Assembly: GCF_002101735.1 (NCBI RefSeq)
Contig: NZ_LQPE01000172.1
Span: forward strand, 124,001-188,000
DNA: 64,000 nt
DNA from: Mycobacterium kyorinense
Lineage (GTDB): Bacteria > Actinomycetota > Actinomycetes > Mycobacteriales > Mycobacteriaceae
Direction: 5' to 3'
The position numbers were made by a program, and so were the translations under genes. The notes beneath the pieces were generated by a model. It was not told the DNA's origin. It ran no database searches and worked only from the letters and a program-made list of their open reading frames with translations. The first letter of the stretch is position 1. Each line of letters starts with the position of its first letter. Shown one piece after another: positions 6,952-14,522 of this stretch.

Positions 6952-8391
6952 TTATACCAGCTCGTAGTCGGTCAGCGCGGGCGACGCCATGACCTCCCGG
7001 AAGCGGGTGAAAGTCCACGGCCAGGCGACCGGGACGCCGCGATCGTCGAGGTACCAACTCCGGCAGCCGGTCACCCAGACAGTCTTCTTGGCGGCTTGCA
7101 CACGCTGGGCCTCGAAGCGCGCGGTGGCGTGCCGGCTGGCGCTGATCTGTCGGCAGTCGCCGTCGCGCAGCAGCTCGATGAGTTGCAGCAGATACCCGAA
7201 CTGCGCCTCCGCCACGTCGATCAGCGAGAAGTTGCCGACCGGTCCGTTGGGTCCGTTGAGCATGAACAGGTTGGGAAAATCCGGAATCGACACCGACAGG
7301 TAGGCGAACGGCCGCTGCCCCCACAGCTCGTCGAGGCGTATCCCGCCGCGGCCGATCACCTCGATCGGGCGCAGGAAGCGGTCGACCCGAAATCCGGTCG
7401 CCAGCACCAGCACGTCGAGCCGATGCAGTTGGCCGTCGACGGTGCGCACGCCGTCGGGCTCGACCCGCGCGATGGGCTCGGTGACCAGATGGGCGTTGGG
7501 CCGCTGGATGGCGTCGTAGAAGTTGGGCGAGATGATCAGGCGCTTGCAGCCGGCCCGATAGTCGGGCCGCAGCTTTTCGCGTAGCGCCGGGTCGGCGACG
7601 TTGTCCTCGAGGTTGGCGCGCGCCACCTCCTGCAGCTGATGCAGCGCGGCCGAATCGGCGTCGACGACGGCGTTGGCGAAGTTCTGGATGAAACCGCTGT
7701 TGAGTTCGTCGCGCAGCGCGGGCAGCAGCGTCGGGTCGGCCCGGTAGCGGGCCCGCTCGGCGTCGTCGATCGGCGGGTTCTGCACGGGCAGCACCCACTG
7801 CGGGGTGCGCTGGAACAGCCGCAGTTCGCCGACGAGATCGGTGACCGCGCCGACGATTTGCACCGCCGACGAGCCCGTGCCGATCACGCCCAGCCGAGTA
7901 CCCGCCAGCGGCACCCGGTGGTCCCAGCGGGCGCTGTGAAAGGTTCGGCCGCTGAACTCGTCGAGCCCCTCGATGTCGGGGTAGCGCGGGTGGTGCAGCA
8001 CGCCGGTGGCGGCGATGACGACGTCGGCCTCGTCGTGTTCGCCGCTGGACGTCGTTACCTGCCAACGCTTTCCGTCATAGTCGAGGCGGCGGACCTCGGT
8101 GCCGTAGCGGATGAGGTTGTCGACGCCGTGGCGGCGTGCGACGTCGTGGAAGTAGGCCAGGATTTCCGGTCCGGGCGCGAACACATGGCTCCAGTCGGGA
8201 TTCGGCGCGAACGTGTAGCTGTACAGGTGGGCCGGGACGTCGCAGGCGATGCCCGGATAGGTGTTCTCCCGCCAGGTGCCGCCGAGGCGGTCGGCCTTCT
8301 CGTAGACGACGACGTCGGTGAACCCCGCCTCGCGCAGCTTGATGGCGGAGAGGATCCCGGCCATCCCGGCGCCGACGACGACGAAGCGCAC
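6952..8391 (-). CDS. Flavin-containing / Baeyer-Villiger type monooxygenase
   Basis: A 479-residue class B flavoprotein monooxygenase that would use FAD, NADPH and O2 to oxygenate a ketone, amine or sulfide. Two Rossmann motifs are present: GAGMAG (residues 7-12, FAD) and GTGSSA (171-176, NADPH). Between them FSGRTFHSARW (146-156) fits the Baeyer-Villiger fingerprint FxGxxxHxxxW. The GTG start lies 2 bases after the stop of the TetR gene, so it ends a nitronate monooxygenase-TetR-monooxygenase operon. In H37Rv, from memory, this gene is absent from the corresponding place, so it is probably an insertion here. Confidence 0.9.
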   Translation of the reverse strand: MRFVVVGAGMAGILSAIKLREAGFTDVVVYEKADRLGGTWRENTYPGIACDVPAHLYSYTFAPNPDWSHVFAPGPEILAYFHDVARRHGVDNLIRYGTEVRRLDYDGKRWQVTTSSGEHDEADVVIAATGVLHHPRYPDIEGLDEFSGRTFHSARWDHRVPLAGTRLGVIGTGSSAVQIVGAVTDLVGELRLFQRTPQWVLPVQNPPIDDAERARYRADPTLLPALRDELNSGFIQNFANAVVDADSAALHQLQEVARANLEDNVADPALREKLRPDYRAGCKRLIISPNFYDAIQRPNAHLVTEPIARVEPDGVRTVDGQLHRLDVLVLATGFRVDRFLRPIEVIGRGGIRLDELWGQRPFAYLSVSIPDFPNLFMLNGPNGPVGNFSLIDVAEAQFGYLLQLIELLRDGDCRQISASRHATARFEAQRVQAAKKTVWVTGCRSWYLDDRGVPVAWPWTFTRFREVMASPALTDYELV

Positions 8392-8393
8392 GG

Positions 8394-9020
8394 TCAGCGC
8401 GGGCGCAGCCCGTCGAGGACAAGGGAGACAACGAAATCCGCGACTTCGGCGGCGGTGACGCCGTCGTCGGTGGACAGCCGCCGGTGCGCCAGTTGACCGA
8501 TCAGCGCGGCCAGCGTGTAGGCCACCATCCGCGGCGGCGCGGCCACCACCTCGCCGCGCTGCTGGGCGGTGACGATGAAGGTTTCGATGTCATCGATGAA
8601 CCGTTCGTAGATGCCGCCGAGATGTTTTTCGAAGCGGTCACCGAGCGCGTAGGCGTCGCGGAACAGCAGCTTGACCGTCGCCCTGTCGGCTTCGAAGAAC
8701 TCCAGCGTGGCCTGCACGGCGGTGCGAAACGGCTCCGCACCGTCGACCGGCGCCGCCACCGCGGACGCCACGTGCGCGCGCAACGCCTGTTCCTCGACGG
8801 CCATCAGCGCGTGGAACAACTCGTCTTTGGAGTCGAAGTACCAGTACACCGACCCGTACGCGAGTCCGGCCTCCTTGGCGATGTCGGCGATCGTGGTCGC
8901 GTGAAAACCCTTGCGGGCGAAGACTTTCTTGGCCGCGGCCATGATCTCGTCGCGCCGGGCCGACTTGTCCTCGTCGCTGACCGCGCGGCGCCGGCGAGTG
9001 CGGGTGCCGGCCGGGCTCAC
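8394..9020 (-). CDS. TetR-family transcriptional regulator of the oxidative catabolic set
   Basis: A 208-residue TetR protein. The N-terminal HTH reads ARRDEIMAAAKKVFARKGFH followed by IADIAKEAGLAYGSVYWYFD (about residues 23-62); the rest is a helical ligand domain. The GTG start overlaps the stop of the nitronate monooxygenase gene (GTGA), so the two are translationally coupled. Two near-identical operator-like sequences, at the head of this operon and before the alcohol dehydrogenase, make it the likely local repressor. By order it corresponds to Rv1534. Confidence 0.88.
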   Translation of the reverse strand: MSPAGTRTRRRRAVSDEDKSARRDEIMAAAKKVFARKGFHATTIADIAKEAGLAYGSVYWYFDSKDELFHALMAVEEQALRAHVASAVAAPVDGAEPFRTAVQATLEFFEADRATVKLLFRDAYALGDRFEKHLGGIYERFIDDIETFIVTAQQRGEVVAAPPRMVAYTLAALIGQLAHRRLSTDDGVTAAEVADFVVSLVLDGLRPR

Positions 9021-10138
9021 CGGTCGACCAACTCGTCGAGGCGCGCGACGGCGTCGATGAATTCCGACACCATGTCGAGCACCACCGACCGCGCCGGCCG
9101 CACCTTGTCCAGCGAGCCGACGACCTGACCGACGAAATAGGTCGCCAGCTCGCGGGCCTTCGCGTCGGGCTGGGTGGCGGCCTGGTTGATCCGCAGCTGC
9201 GGCTCCGCGACCAGCGCGCTTTGCAACGGCATGCCAAGGGGCGCAGGGCTTTCCGGCCGCTCCCACTCTTCGGTCCACGCCGTGCGCAGCATCCGGGCGG
9301 GCTTGCCGGTCAGCGACCGCGAACGCACGGTGTCCGACGACGACGCGGCCAGGAACTTGTCCTTGACCACCGGCGGCGTCTCGGCCTCCTCGGTGGTCAG
9401 CCACACCGACCCGCACCACACCCCTTCGGCACCCAGCGCCAACGCGGCGGCGATCTGGCGCCCGCGCGCGATCCCGCCGGCGGCCAACACAGGCGTCGGC
9501 GCAACGGCGTCCACGACTTCGGGCACCAGCACCATCGTCGCCACCTCGCCGGTATGGCCACCGGCCTCGGTGCCCTGCGCGACGATCAGGTCGACCCCGG
9601 CGGCCGCGTGCCGCCGGGCGTGCTCGGTGGTGCCGGCCAGCGCGGCCACCAGCACGTCGTTGTCGTGGGCGCGGGTGACCAGATCGGGCGGCGGCGGTCC
9701 GAGCGCGCTGGCGATCAACCGGATGTCGTGGTCGAAGGCGACGTCGAGCAGCGGCTGGTAGCCCTTGGGCGACACGTTGAGCCCCGCGGTCGGCGGCAAA
9801 GACCCTGTCGCACCGTGAATTCCGTAACGGTCCAGCAGCTCGTCGAGAAACGCGCGGTGTTCCTCGGGAAGCAGTGCCCGCACCTGCTGGGCGTCGATGC
9901 CGCCCGATTCGGCGCCGACGTATTTCGGCGGCAGCAGCAGGTCGACGCCATAGGGCTTGCCGCCCGTCTGTTCTTCGATCCACGACAGCTCGGTGTCCAG
10001 CCGCTGCGGGCTGTGCGCGACGGCGCCGAGGACGCCGAAGCCGCCGGCATTGGTCACCGCGGCCACCACGTCGCGGCAGTGGCTGAACGCGCAGATCGGG
10101 AACTCCACGCCGAGCAGTTCGGCGACCCTGGTTCGCAC
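9017..10138 (-). CDS. Nitronate monooxygenase / 2-nitropropane dioxygenase family
   Basis: A 373-residue FMN-dependent TIM-barrel enzyme of the nitronate monooxygenase family (Rv1533 counterpart). Visible family features are the N-terminal ELLGVEFPI and FSHCRDVVAAVTNAGGFGVL segments, and the phosphate/flavin region IVAQGTEAGGHTGE with VLAAGGIARGRQIAAALALG. These enzymes oxidise alkyl nitronates and related compounds. The leaderless GTG start lies 7 bases after TAGCGT (10151-10146), with TTGACA 18 bases further upstream inside the operator. First gene of the operon. Confidence 0.9.
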   Translation of the reverse strand: MRTRVAELLGVEFPICAFSHCRDVVAAVTNAGGFGVLGAVAHSPQRLDTELSWIEEQTGGKPYGVDLLLPPKYVGAESGGIDAQQVRALLPEEHRAFLDELLDRYGIHGATGSLPPTAGLNVSPKGYQPLLDVAFDHDIRLIASALGPPPPDLVTRAHDNDVLVAALAGTTEHARRHAAAGVDLIVAQGTEAGGHTGEVATMVLVPEVVDAVAPTPVLAAGGIARGRQIAAALALGAEGVWCGSVWLTTEEAETPPVVKDKFLAASSSDTVRSRSLTGKPARMLRTAWTEEWERPESPAPLGMPLQSALVAEPQLRINQAATQPDAKARELATYFVGQVVGSLDKVRPARSVVLDMVSEFIDAVARLDELVDR

Positions 10139-10159
10139 GGCGATGACGCTACCGAGTTA

Positions 10160-10179
10160 TTGATTGACGTGTCAATCAC
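10160..10179. promoter_or_regulatory. TetR operator with divergent promoters
   Basis: TTGATTGA-CGTG-TCAATCAC, a near-perfect palindrome. It contains the -35 elements of both directions: TTGACA (minus, 10175-10170, 18 bases from TAGCGT) for the nitronate monooxygenase operon and TTGATT (plus, 10160-10165, 17 bases from TAGGGT at 10183-10188) for the thioesterase gene. A repressor bound here would block both promoters. Confidence 0.8.
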
Positions 10180-10195
10180 ACGTAGGGTGCGGGTC

Positions 10196-10630
10196 ATGGC
10201 AGACCCGTTGACCGAGGAGCAGCAGCACAAGCGCCGCCTCGCGGTGCGGGATCTGATGCCGACGACGCCGTTCCTGGCCGGGTTGGGCATCGTGTTCGAC
10301 CGCTACGAGCCCGACGACGTCACCGTCCGGCTGCCGTTCCGCGAAGACCTCACCAACGACGGCGTCTACTTTCACGGCGGGGTGATCGCGTCGGTGATGG
10401 ACACCGCCGGCGCGGCCGCCGCCTGGTCCAACCACGACTTCGACAAGGGCATGCGGGCCTCCACAGTCGCGATGAGCATCCAGTACACCGGCGCGGCCAA
10501 ACAGTGCGATCTGCTGTGCCATGCCCGCACCACACGGCGGCGCAAAGAGCTCACGTTCACCGAGATCACCGCCACCGACACCGACGGCAACGTCGTCGCG
10601 CATGCCGTGCAGACGTATCGGATCGTCTAA
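10196..10630 (+). CDS. PaaI-type hotdog thioesterase
   Basis: A 144-residue hotdog-fold acyl-CoA thioesterase of the PaaI/YigI type (Rv1532c counterpart). The helix-turn that carries the catalytic residues is DGVYFHGGVIASVMDTAGAA. It would hydrolyse an acyl-CoA produced by the neighbouring oxidative enzymes. The ATG follows TAGGGT by 7 bases with no ribosome site, so the transcript is probably leaderless, under the shared operator. Confidence 0.88.
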   Translation: MADPLTEEQQHKRRLAVRDLMPTTPFLAGLGIVFDRYEPDDVTVRLPFREDLTNDGVYFHGGVIASVMDTAGAAAAWSNHDFDKGMRASTVAMSIQYTGAAKQCDLLCHARTTRRRKELTFTEITATDTDGNVVAHAVQTYRIV

Positions 10631-10633
10631 CTC

Positions 10634-10696
10634 CGCCGAATGTGCGGTTGTGTCACGCTTTTTCGACGAACGCGTCCCTTAACCCCACACTCGGCG
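10634..10696. terminator. Long-loop hairpin between convergent genes
   Basis: CGCCGAATGTG (10634-10644) pairs with CACACTCGGCG (10686-10696) with one mismatch across a 41-base loop. It follows the thioesterase stop and precedes the convergent gene at 10700. It resembles the long-loop palindromes common between mycobacterial genes; no U tract. Confidence 0.5.
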
Positions 10697-10699
10697 CGT

Positions 10700-11263
10700 C
10701 TAGGGCGCTTGGCCGTCGGGCGGCCAGCTGGCGACACCGTCCTCCAACGGGACCTGCAGGCTGCGCAGGATCGAGGCGACCATTCGCCACGCGCCGACCG
10801 CGGTGACCAGTTCGATCAGCACCGCCCGGTCGGCGCCGAGCTCGCGTTCGCACGCCGCCCAGCTCTGGGCGCCCACCGCGCCGTCGCGCACGACGTCGTC
10901 GGTGGCGGCCAGCACCGCCCGCTCCGCGGCGCCAAATCCCTTGTAAGACTGCCAATCCCGCACGCCCAGCAGATCGTCGGCGGATACCCCGAGGCCCTGC
11001 GCAACGCGCCAGTGCTGCGTCCACTCGTATTCGGAAGCGGTGAGCCAACCGATCCGCATGATCACCAGCTCGCGTAGCCGCGAGTCGAGCGCGCCGTGCC
11101 ACAGCATGGTGGCCAGCAGATCGTTGAGCCCACGCGCCAGGCTCGGGTGGTTCAGCAGCACCCGGAAGATGTTGAGCTCGGCCATGTAATTGGGCACGCC
11201 CGCTTCGTCGGCGGCGGCCATGGCCTCGTCGACGGGCAGCAGGGGGACGCGAGGTTGGGTCAT
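10700..11263 (-). CDS. Carboxymuconolactone decarboxylase family (AhpD-like) protein
   Basis: A 187-residue all-helical protein of the CMD/AhpD superfamily (Rv1531 counterpart). The core segment LRELVIMRIGWLTASEYEWT followed by QHW is the family signature, but the CxxC pair of the peroxidase-type members is missing, so AhpD-like disulfide chemistry is not expected. It overlaps the end of the alcohol dehydrogenase gene by an ATGA junction, so the two are co-translated. Probably a hydrolase, decarboxylase or lactonase step in the same pathway; the substrate is unknown. Confidence 0.85.
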   Translation of the reverse strand: MTQPRVPLLPVDEAMAAADEAGVPNYMAELNIFRVLLNHPSLARGLNDLLATMLWHGALDSRLRELVIMRIGWLTASEYEWTQHWRVAQGLGVSADDLLGVRDWQSYKGFGAAERAVLAATDDVVRDGAVGAQSWAACERELGADRAVLIELVTAVGAWRMVASILRSLQVPLEDGVASWPPDGQAP

Positions 11264-12360
11264 GGGATCAGCACTCCGTGGACGGGCGGGACAGCGTCGC
11301 GCTCGCCTGCCATCGTGGCGAGCAGGTCTTCGGCGTCGTCGAGGCCCACACAGCGGCGCGGCAGGCTCGCGAACGGGTAGCGGCCGGACGCCAGCAGATC
11401 AAGCGCCGCCCGGTAGGCAGTCACGTCGACGCCGAGTGCCCCCAGCACCCGCAACTCCTTGACCACCAGCGTGTCGGGTGAAAAGCCCGGGGCCCCAACG
11501 CCGAATCCGCGAGTACCGGCGACGACGACAGTTCCGGCGGGGCGGGCGAGCGCGATCGCTTGTGCGAATGCCGTGGGCGCCCGCGCCGTGACGTCGACGA
11601 CGACATCGGCGAGCGCGCCGGTGGCTTGCATCAGCGCATGCACCGGATCGTCGACCGCGACGTCGACGGCCAGATCGGCACCGAACTTCGGCGCCAGCGC
11701 CAACCTTTCCGCATCGCGCGGGCCGCGACCGGTCACCATCACGAAACCGGCGCCGGCCTCTTTGGCGGCCGCCGCCGCGCACAGCCCCCGGATGCCCGGG
11801 CCCAGCACGGCCACCACGTCGTCTGGTTTTGTCCCGGGAACCGTTGTGGCCCAGCGTATCCCGGCGCCCAGCGGGTTGAACAACGTGGCGACCACCGGCT
11901 CGAGGCCGGTCGGCACCGGCAGCACCATCGAGTCCGGGGCCAGATATTGGTATTCGGCATAGCCGCCCCACAGTCCGGGCTCACGGTCGACGGGAATGAA
12001 CCCGTACATGTCGGCCAGTCCGTGCTTTTCGCAACGCCGATACTCCCCCGCCAGGCACGCCGGGCACTGCCGGCAGGACTGGAATACCTCGACGGCCACC
12101 AGATCGCCCACGGCCACTCCCCAGCGTTGCGCCGCTCGCGGCCCGATCGCCTCGACGGTCCCGACCGTCTCGTGACCGGGAACGAACGCAAACCCGCCAG
12201 ACAGCACGCCGCTGTACTGCTCGTGGTCGGTGCCGCACAGCCCGCAGGCGGCGACCCGGATCAGCGCGTCGTCATCGCCAAGCGCCGGGACCGAAAGCTC
12301 CCGCGCGTTCAGGAGCCGCGGCGCTTCCAGTACCAACGCCCGCGCCACCGCTTGCGACAT
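11260..12360 (-). CDS. Zinc-dependent alcohol dehydrogenase
   Basis: A 366-residue medium-chain dehydrogenase (Rv1530 counterpart). Catalytic zinc ligands are Cys42 and His62-Glu63 (CGLCGTDH, GHE); the structural zinc set is Cys96, Cys99, Cys102 and Cys110. The cofactor fold follows at VVAVLGPGIRGLCAAAAAKE. It would oxidise an alcohol or reduce a ketone with NAD(P). The ATG follows TAGTGT (12372-12367) by 6 bases; TTGACG lies 18 bases further up and overlaps the operator at 12381-12400, linking it to the TetR regulator at 8394. Confidence 0.9.
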   Translation of the reverse strand: MSQAVARALVLEAPRLLNARELSVPALGDDDALIRVAACGLCGTDHEQYSGVLSGGFAFVPGHETVGTVEAIGPRAAQRWGVAVGDLVAVEVFQSCRQCPACLAGEYRRCEKHGLADMYGFIPVDREPGLWGGYAEYQYLAPDSMVLPVPTGLEPVVATLFNPLGAGIRWATTVPGTKPDDVVAVLGPGIRGLCAAAAAKEAGAGFVMVTGRGPRDAERLALAPKFGADLAVDVAVDDPVHALMQATGALADVVVDVTARAPTAFAQAIALARPAGTVVVAGTRGFGVGAPGFSPDTLVVKELRVLGALGVDVTAYRAALDLLASGRYPFASLPRRCVGLDDAEDLLATMAGERDAVPPVHGVLIP

Positions 12361-12380
12361 ACCGGCACACTAAAGACTTG

Positions 12381-12400
12381 TTGACTGATGCGTCAATCAA
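12381..12400. promoter_or_regulatory. Second TetR operator, before the alcohol dehydrogenase
   Basis: TTGACTGA-TGCG-TCAATCAA, the same architecture and nearly the same half-sites as 10160-10179. It overlaps the -35 element TTGACG (minus, 12396-12391) of the alcohol dehydrogenase promoter. Joint consensus: TTGAYTGA-N4-TCAATCAM. Confidence 0.78.
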
Positions 12401-12526
12401 ACACCGGATAGGTCCGCATCTGTTTGTCATTGACGAATTCGCGTGACGGGCCGGGCGTTACCATGACCTGGACGTCTGCATCGCGGGTTGCGCAACCGCG
12501 ACGGCTGCGAGGAGGGATTCCCGGCA

Positions 12527-12547
12527 ATGTTGAACGAGACCGCGTAG
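12527..12547 (+). CDS. Possible six-codon leader peptide
   Basis: ATG at 12527 encodes MLNETA then TAG, with the strong ribosome site GAGGAGGGA about 8 bases upstream. It ends 10 bases before the membrane protein ATG at 12558, which has no good ribosome site of its own. Ribosomes could reinitiate from it. Alternatively it is a vestige of a longer upstream gene. Confidence 0.35.
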   Translation: MLNETA

Positions 12548-12557
12548 AGCTCCCCCG

Positions 12558-13298
12558 ATGGCTCTCGGCGTTCTCATCCTCGTCACGCTGTGCTCCATCT
12601 CGTGGAGTCTGTGGATCCGGCGGGTGACCTGGCACTGCCGGTGGGAGGTGGCCGCCACCCTCAACATCGCGCTGCAGGGATGCGCAGTGGTGCTCATGTC
12701 CCCGCCGGTATCGGCGACGGTCGGGGTTGCCCTGCACGACCTCACCGGCAAATGGAACCTCGAGGACTACCTCGGGCATGACTGCTACATCGTCGCGGCG
12801 TCGGCCATCGTGTACAACGCGCTGGGCCGGCTCGCCGACGACGACACTTTGCAGGCGTCGTTCAAGCAGTTCGTCGAACGACCGGCCACGCTGTGTATCC
12901 CGTTGCTGCTGGCCACCTTTTCAATCGGCAACGGCAGCAAGGTGTACCGGCCGGACTTCTTCGCGGTGCCCACCGACTTTTGGCTGAGCACGTACTGGCT
13001 GCTGTTGTGCGGGACGCTCGCGTACCTGCTCGGCTACGGCATGCGGGCACTGCTGGTGCTGCGCAAAGACCCTCGATCACGACGCATCGCCAATGTGTAT
13101 CTGGTGGCTTCGGCGTGCGGGATCATGGCCTGCGTGGTGCGGATCGCCACCGCAGTGATCCCGCCGCTGCAAGGTCCGTCGGGTGTGGGCCTGGTGTGGC
13201 TGTTTGCGTGTGCCTGCGGGGCGGTGTTCGCGTTGGCCTCGGCCCATGCCTGGCGACAAAAGGCCAAGTGGTTCCAGCGCCCGGTGGTGCGCCGATAA
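12558..13298 (+). CDS. Seven-helix membrane protein, module copy A
   Basis: A 246-residue integral membrane protein with about seven hydrophobic helices (near residues 1-17, 32-50, 75-90, 107-122, 140-165, 178-200, 207-230). It is a paralogue of the protein at 27095: both share SLWIRR, WxxRWE(A/V)xATLNIALQGCAV, NxEDxLGH and RxDPRS. The family resembles mycobacterial/actinobacterial MAB_1171c-type membrane proteins, a recollection without proof. Function unknown. It is convergent with a small HTH gene 10 bases away that is itself a paralogue of the HTH gene beside copy B. Confidence 0.8.
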   Translation: MALGVLILVTLCSISWSLWIRRVTWHCRWEVAATLNIALQGCAVVLMSPPVSATVGVALHDLTGKWNLEDYLGHDCYIVAASAIVYNALGRLADDDTLQASFKQFVERPATLCIPLLLATFSIGNGSKVYRPDFFAVPTDFWLSTYWLLLCGTLAYLLGYGMRALLVLRKDPRSRRIANVYLVASACGIMACVVRIATAVIPPLQGPSGVGLVWLFACACGAVFALASAHAWRQKAKWFQRPVVRR

Positions 13299-13308
13299 GT
13301 TCGCCGTC

Positions 13309-13680
13309 TTACAGCGGCGGCGCGTCCGGCCGCGGCCTCATTTCGGACACCCTTTTCCGCGTCTTGGCGGGACTCTTCACGTCGGTGGCCACCGACGCAG
13401 TCTGCGCCCGGTGGTCTCCGCGAAGTTCTGCCGCCAGCGACAAGACTTCCTCCGGCTCAATCAACCGGTAGCGGGCCAGCAGCTCGGCCCGGTTGACTCC
13501 GAGGTTGCCCGCCGCCTTCCGCAGGTTGTCCGCGGTGATCAGGGTCCCCTTGTCCAGCTGGTCGTAGTAGGTGGAGCGGGGCAGCTCCATCGCTGTCCAC
13601 AGCTCCTCTTTGCTCAGCGATCGGCCGGCCATGTACGAGAGCACTGTGGCCAGATCTTTACCCGTGTCGTCGGGGAGCAT
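13309..13680 (-). CDS. Small HTH protein, module copy A
   Basis: A 123-residue cytoplasmic protein with a helix-turn-helix of the Cro/XRE or phage-repressor kind (WTAMELPRSTYYDQLDKGTL, residues about 28-47), then TADNLRKAAGNLGVNRAELL, and a basic, disordered tail. It is paralogous to the protein at 26762; both share GRxL, SxYY, GxLIxADNLxKxA and RYxLIxPE. The ATG follows TATGAT (13692-13687) by 6 bases, so the transcript is leaderless. It probably regulates itself or the membrane partner. Confidence 0.78.
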   Translation of the reverse strand: MLPDDTGKDLATVLSYMAGRSLSKEELWTAMELPRSTYYDQLDKGTLITADNLRKAAGNLGVNRAELLARYRLIEPEEVLSLAAELRGDHRAQTASVATDVKSPAKTRKRVSEMRPRPDAPPL

Positions 13681-13890
13681 GGCCGGATCATAGCCGATTC
13701 TACGGAGTTAAACCGGCGGTGAACCACGGACCCCTTCCCGCAGGGGACGCGCGGGTCGGGAGTGGTTGTCCCACAGGTCGACTCCCACGCCGGGCGCCTG
13801 TAACGCACACGCTGGTAGCCTCGATAAAAGACGTAACCGTTCGTTTGATGCCGTCGAATCTCGACGGCGCATTACTGGGAAGGTGTCCAC

Positions 13891-14226
13891 ATGGTCACAC
13901 TGTCGTTGAGCAGACTTGCCACCGTGGTCGGGGGTGTGGCGTTGTCCTTGGCCGCCGCGGCCGGTGTCGCATCCGCAGATCCGCTGGACCCGGCCGTGAA
14001 CACCACGTGCACCTACCCGCAAGTGGTGTCGGCGCTCAATGCGCAGGACCCGGCAGCCGCGGCGCAGTTCAACTCGTCGCCGATCGCGCAGTCCGCATTG
14101 CGGCGATTCCTCGCCTCACCCCCGCCGCAGCGTCAGCAGATGATCCAGCAGTTGCAGGGCTCACCTCAGGCTCAGCAGTACCTGGGAACCATCGCGCAGG
14201 TCGCCTCCACCTGTAACAACTACTGA
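13891..14226 (+). CDS. Secreted hemophore-like heme-binding protein
   Basis: A 111-residue exported protein. Residues 1-29 form a signal peptide (hydrophobic AVVGGVALSLAAAAG-type core, cleavage after ASA). The mature helical protein has two cysteines, Cys40 and Cys108, as in the mycobacterial hemophore-related family (Rv0203 type), which carries heme to the MmpL3/MmpL11 system. It contains the family helix SALRRFLASPPPQRQQMIQQ. The ATG is preceded by GGAAGG. Family assignment is likely; heme binding is inferred. Confidence 0.82.
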   Translation: MVTLSLSRLATVVGGVALSLAAAAGVASADPLDPAVNTTCTYPQVVSALNAQDPAAAAQFNSSPIAQSALRRFLASPPPQRQQMIQQLQGSPQAQQYLGTIAQVASTCNNY

Positions 14227-14261
14227 GCCGGTCGACACGGCCTCAACAGGCGCCCGCCTGG

Positions 14262-14294
14262 CGTCGGTGCTGGTTAGTGTTCACAGCACCGACG
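14262..14294. promoter_or_regulatory. Perfect 11-bp stem hairpin before dodecin
   Basis: CGTCGGTGCTG (14262-14272) and CAGCACCGACG (14284-14294) enclose an 11-base loop. The stem ends 2 bases before the dodecin ribosome site AAAGGAGG. It may terminate the hemophore transcript or act as an operator or RNA control element for dodecin. Confidence 0.6.
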
Positions 14295-14309
14295 GACAAA
14301 GGAGGCGCC

Positions 14310-14522
14310 GTGAGCAACCACACCTACCGGGTGATCGAGATCGTCGGAACGTCGACCGACAGTGTCGATACGGCGATTCGCAATGGATTGGCCCGCGCAG
14401 CGCAGACCACTCGCAACCTTGACTGGTTCGAGGTGGAATCGGTGCGCGGCCACTTGGAAAAGGGCAGCGTCGCCCATTTTCAGGTGACGATGAAAGTCGG
14501 TTTCCGGCTGGAGGATGCCTAG
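14310..14522 (+). CDS. Dodecin flavin-binding protein
   Basis: A 70-residue dodecin (Rv1498A counterpart), which forms hollow dodecamers that bind flavin pairs and buffer FMN/CoA. The typical sequence is complete: HTYRVIEIVGTSTDSVDTAI, then ARAAQTTRNLDWFEV with the flavin-stacking Trp, and GHLEKGSVAHFQVTMKVGFR. The GTG start at 14310 has the ribosome site AAAGGAGG 6 bases upstream; the ORF extends further but without signal. It is convergent with the esterase gene and overlaps it by 4 bases. Confidence 0.95.
   Translation: MSNHTYRVIEIVGTSTDSVDTAIRNGLARAAQTTRNLDWFEVESVRGHLEKGSVAHFQVTMKVGFRLEDA

Noticed and set aside
13719..14216. 165-codon plus-strand frame over the hemophore gene
   Set aside because: Out of frame with the signal-peptide protein at 13891, which has a ribosome site and the family cysteines.
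14225..14241. AGCCGGTCGACACGGC also occurring near 26690
   Set aside because: A 16-base match in two intergenic regions, but composed of common high-GC words and without any further similarity around it. Probably chance.
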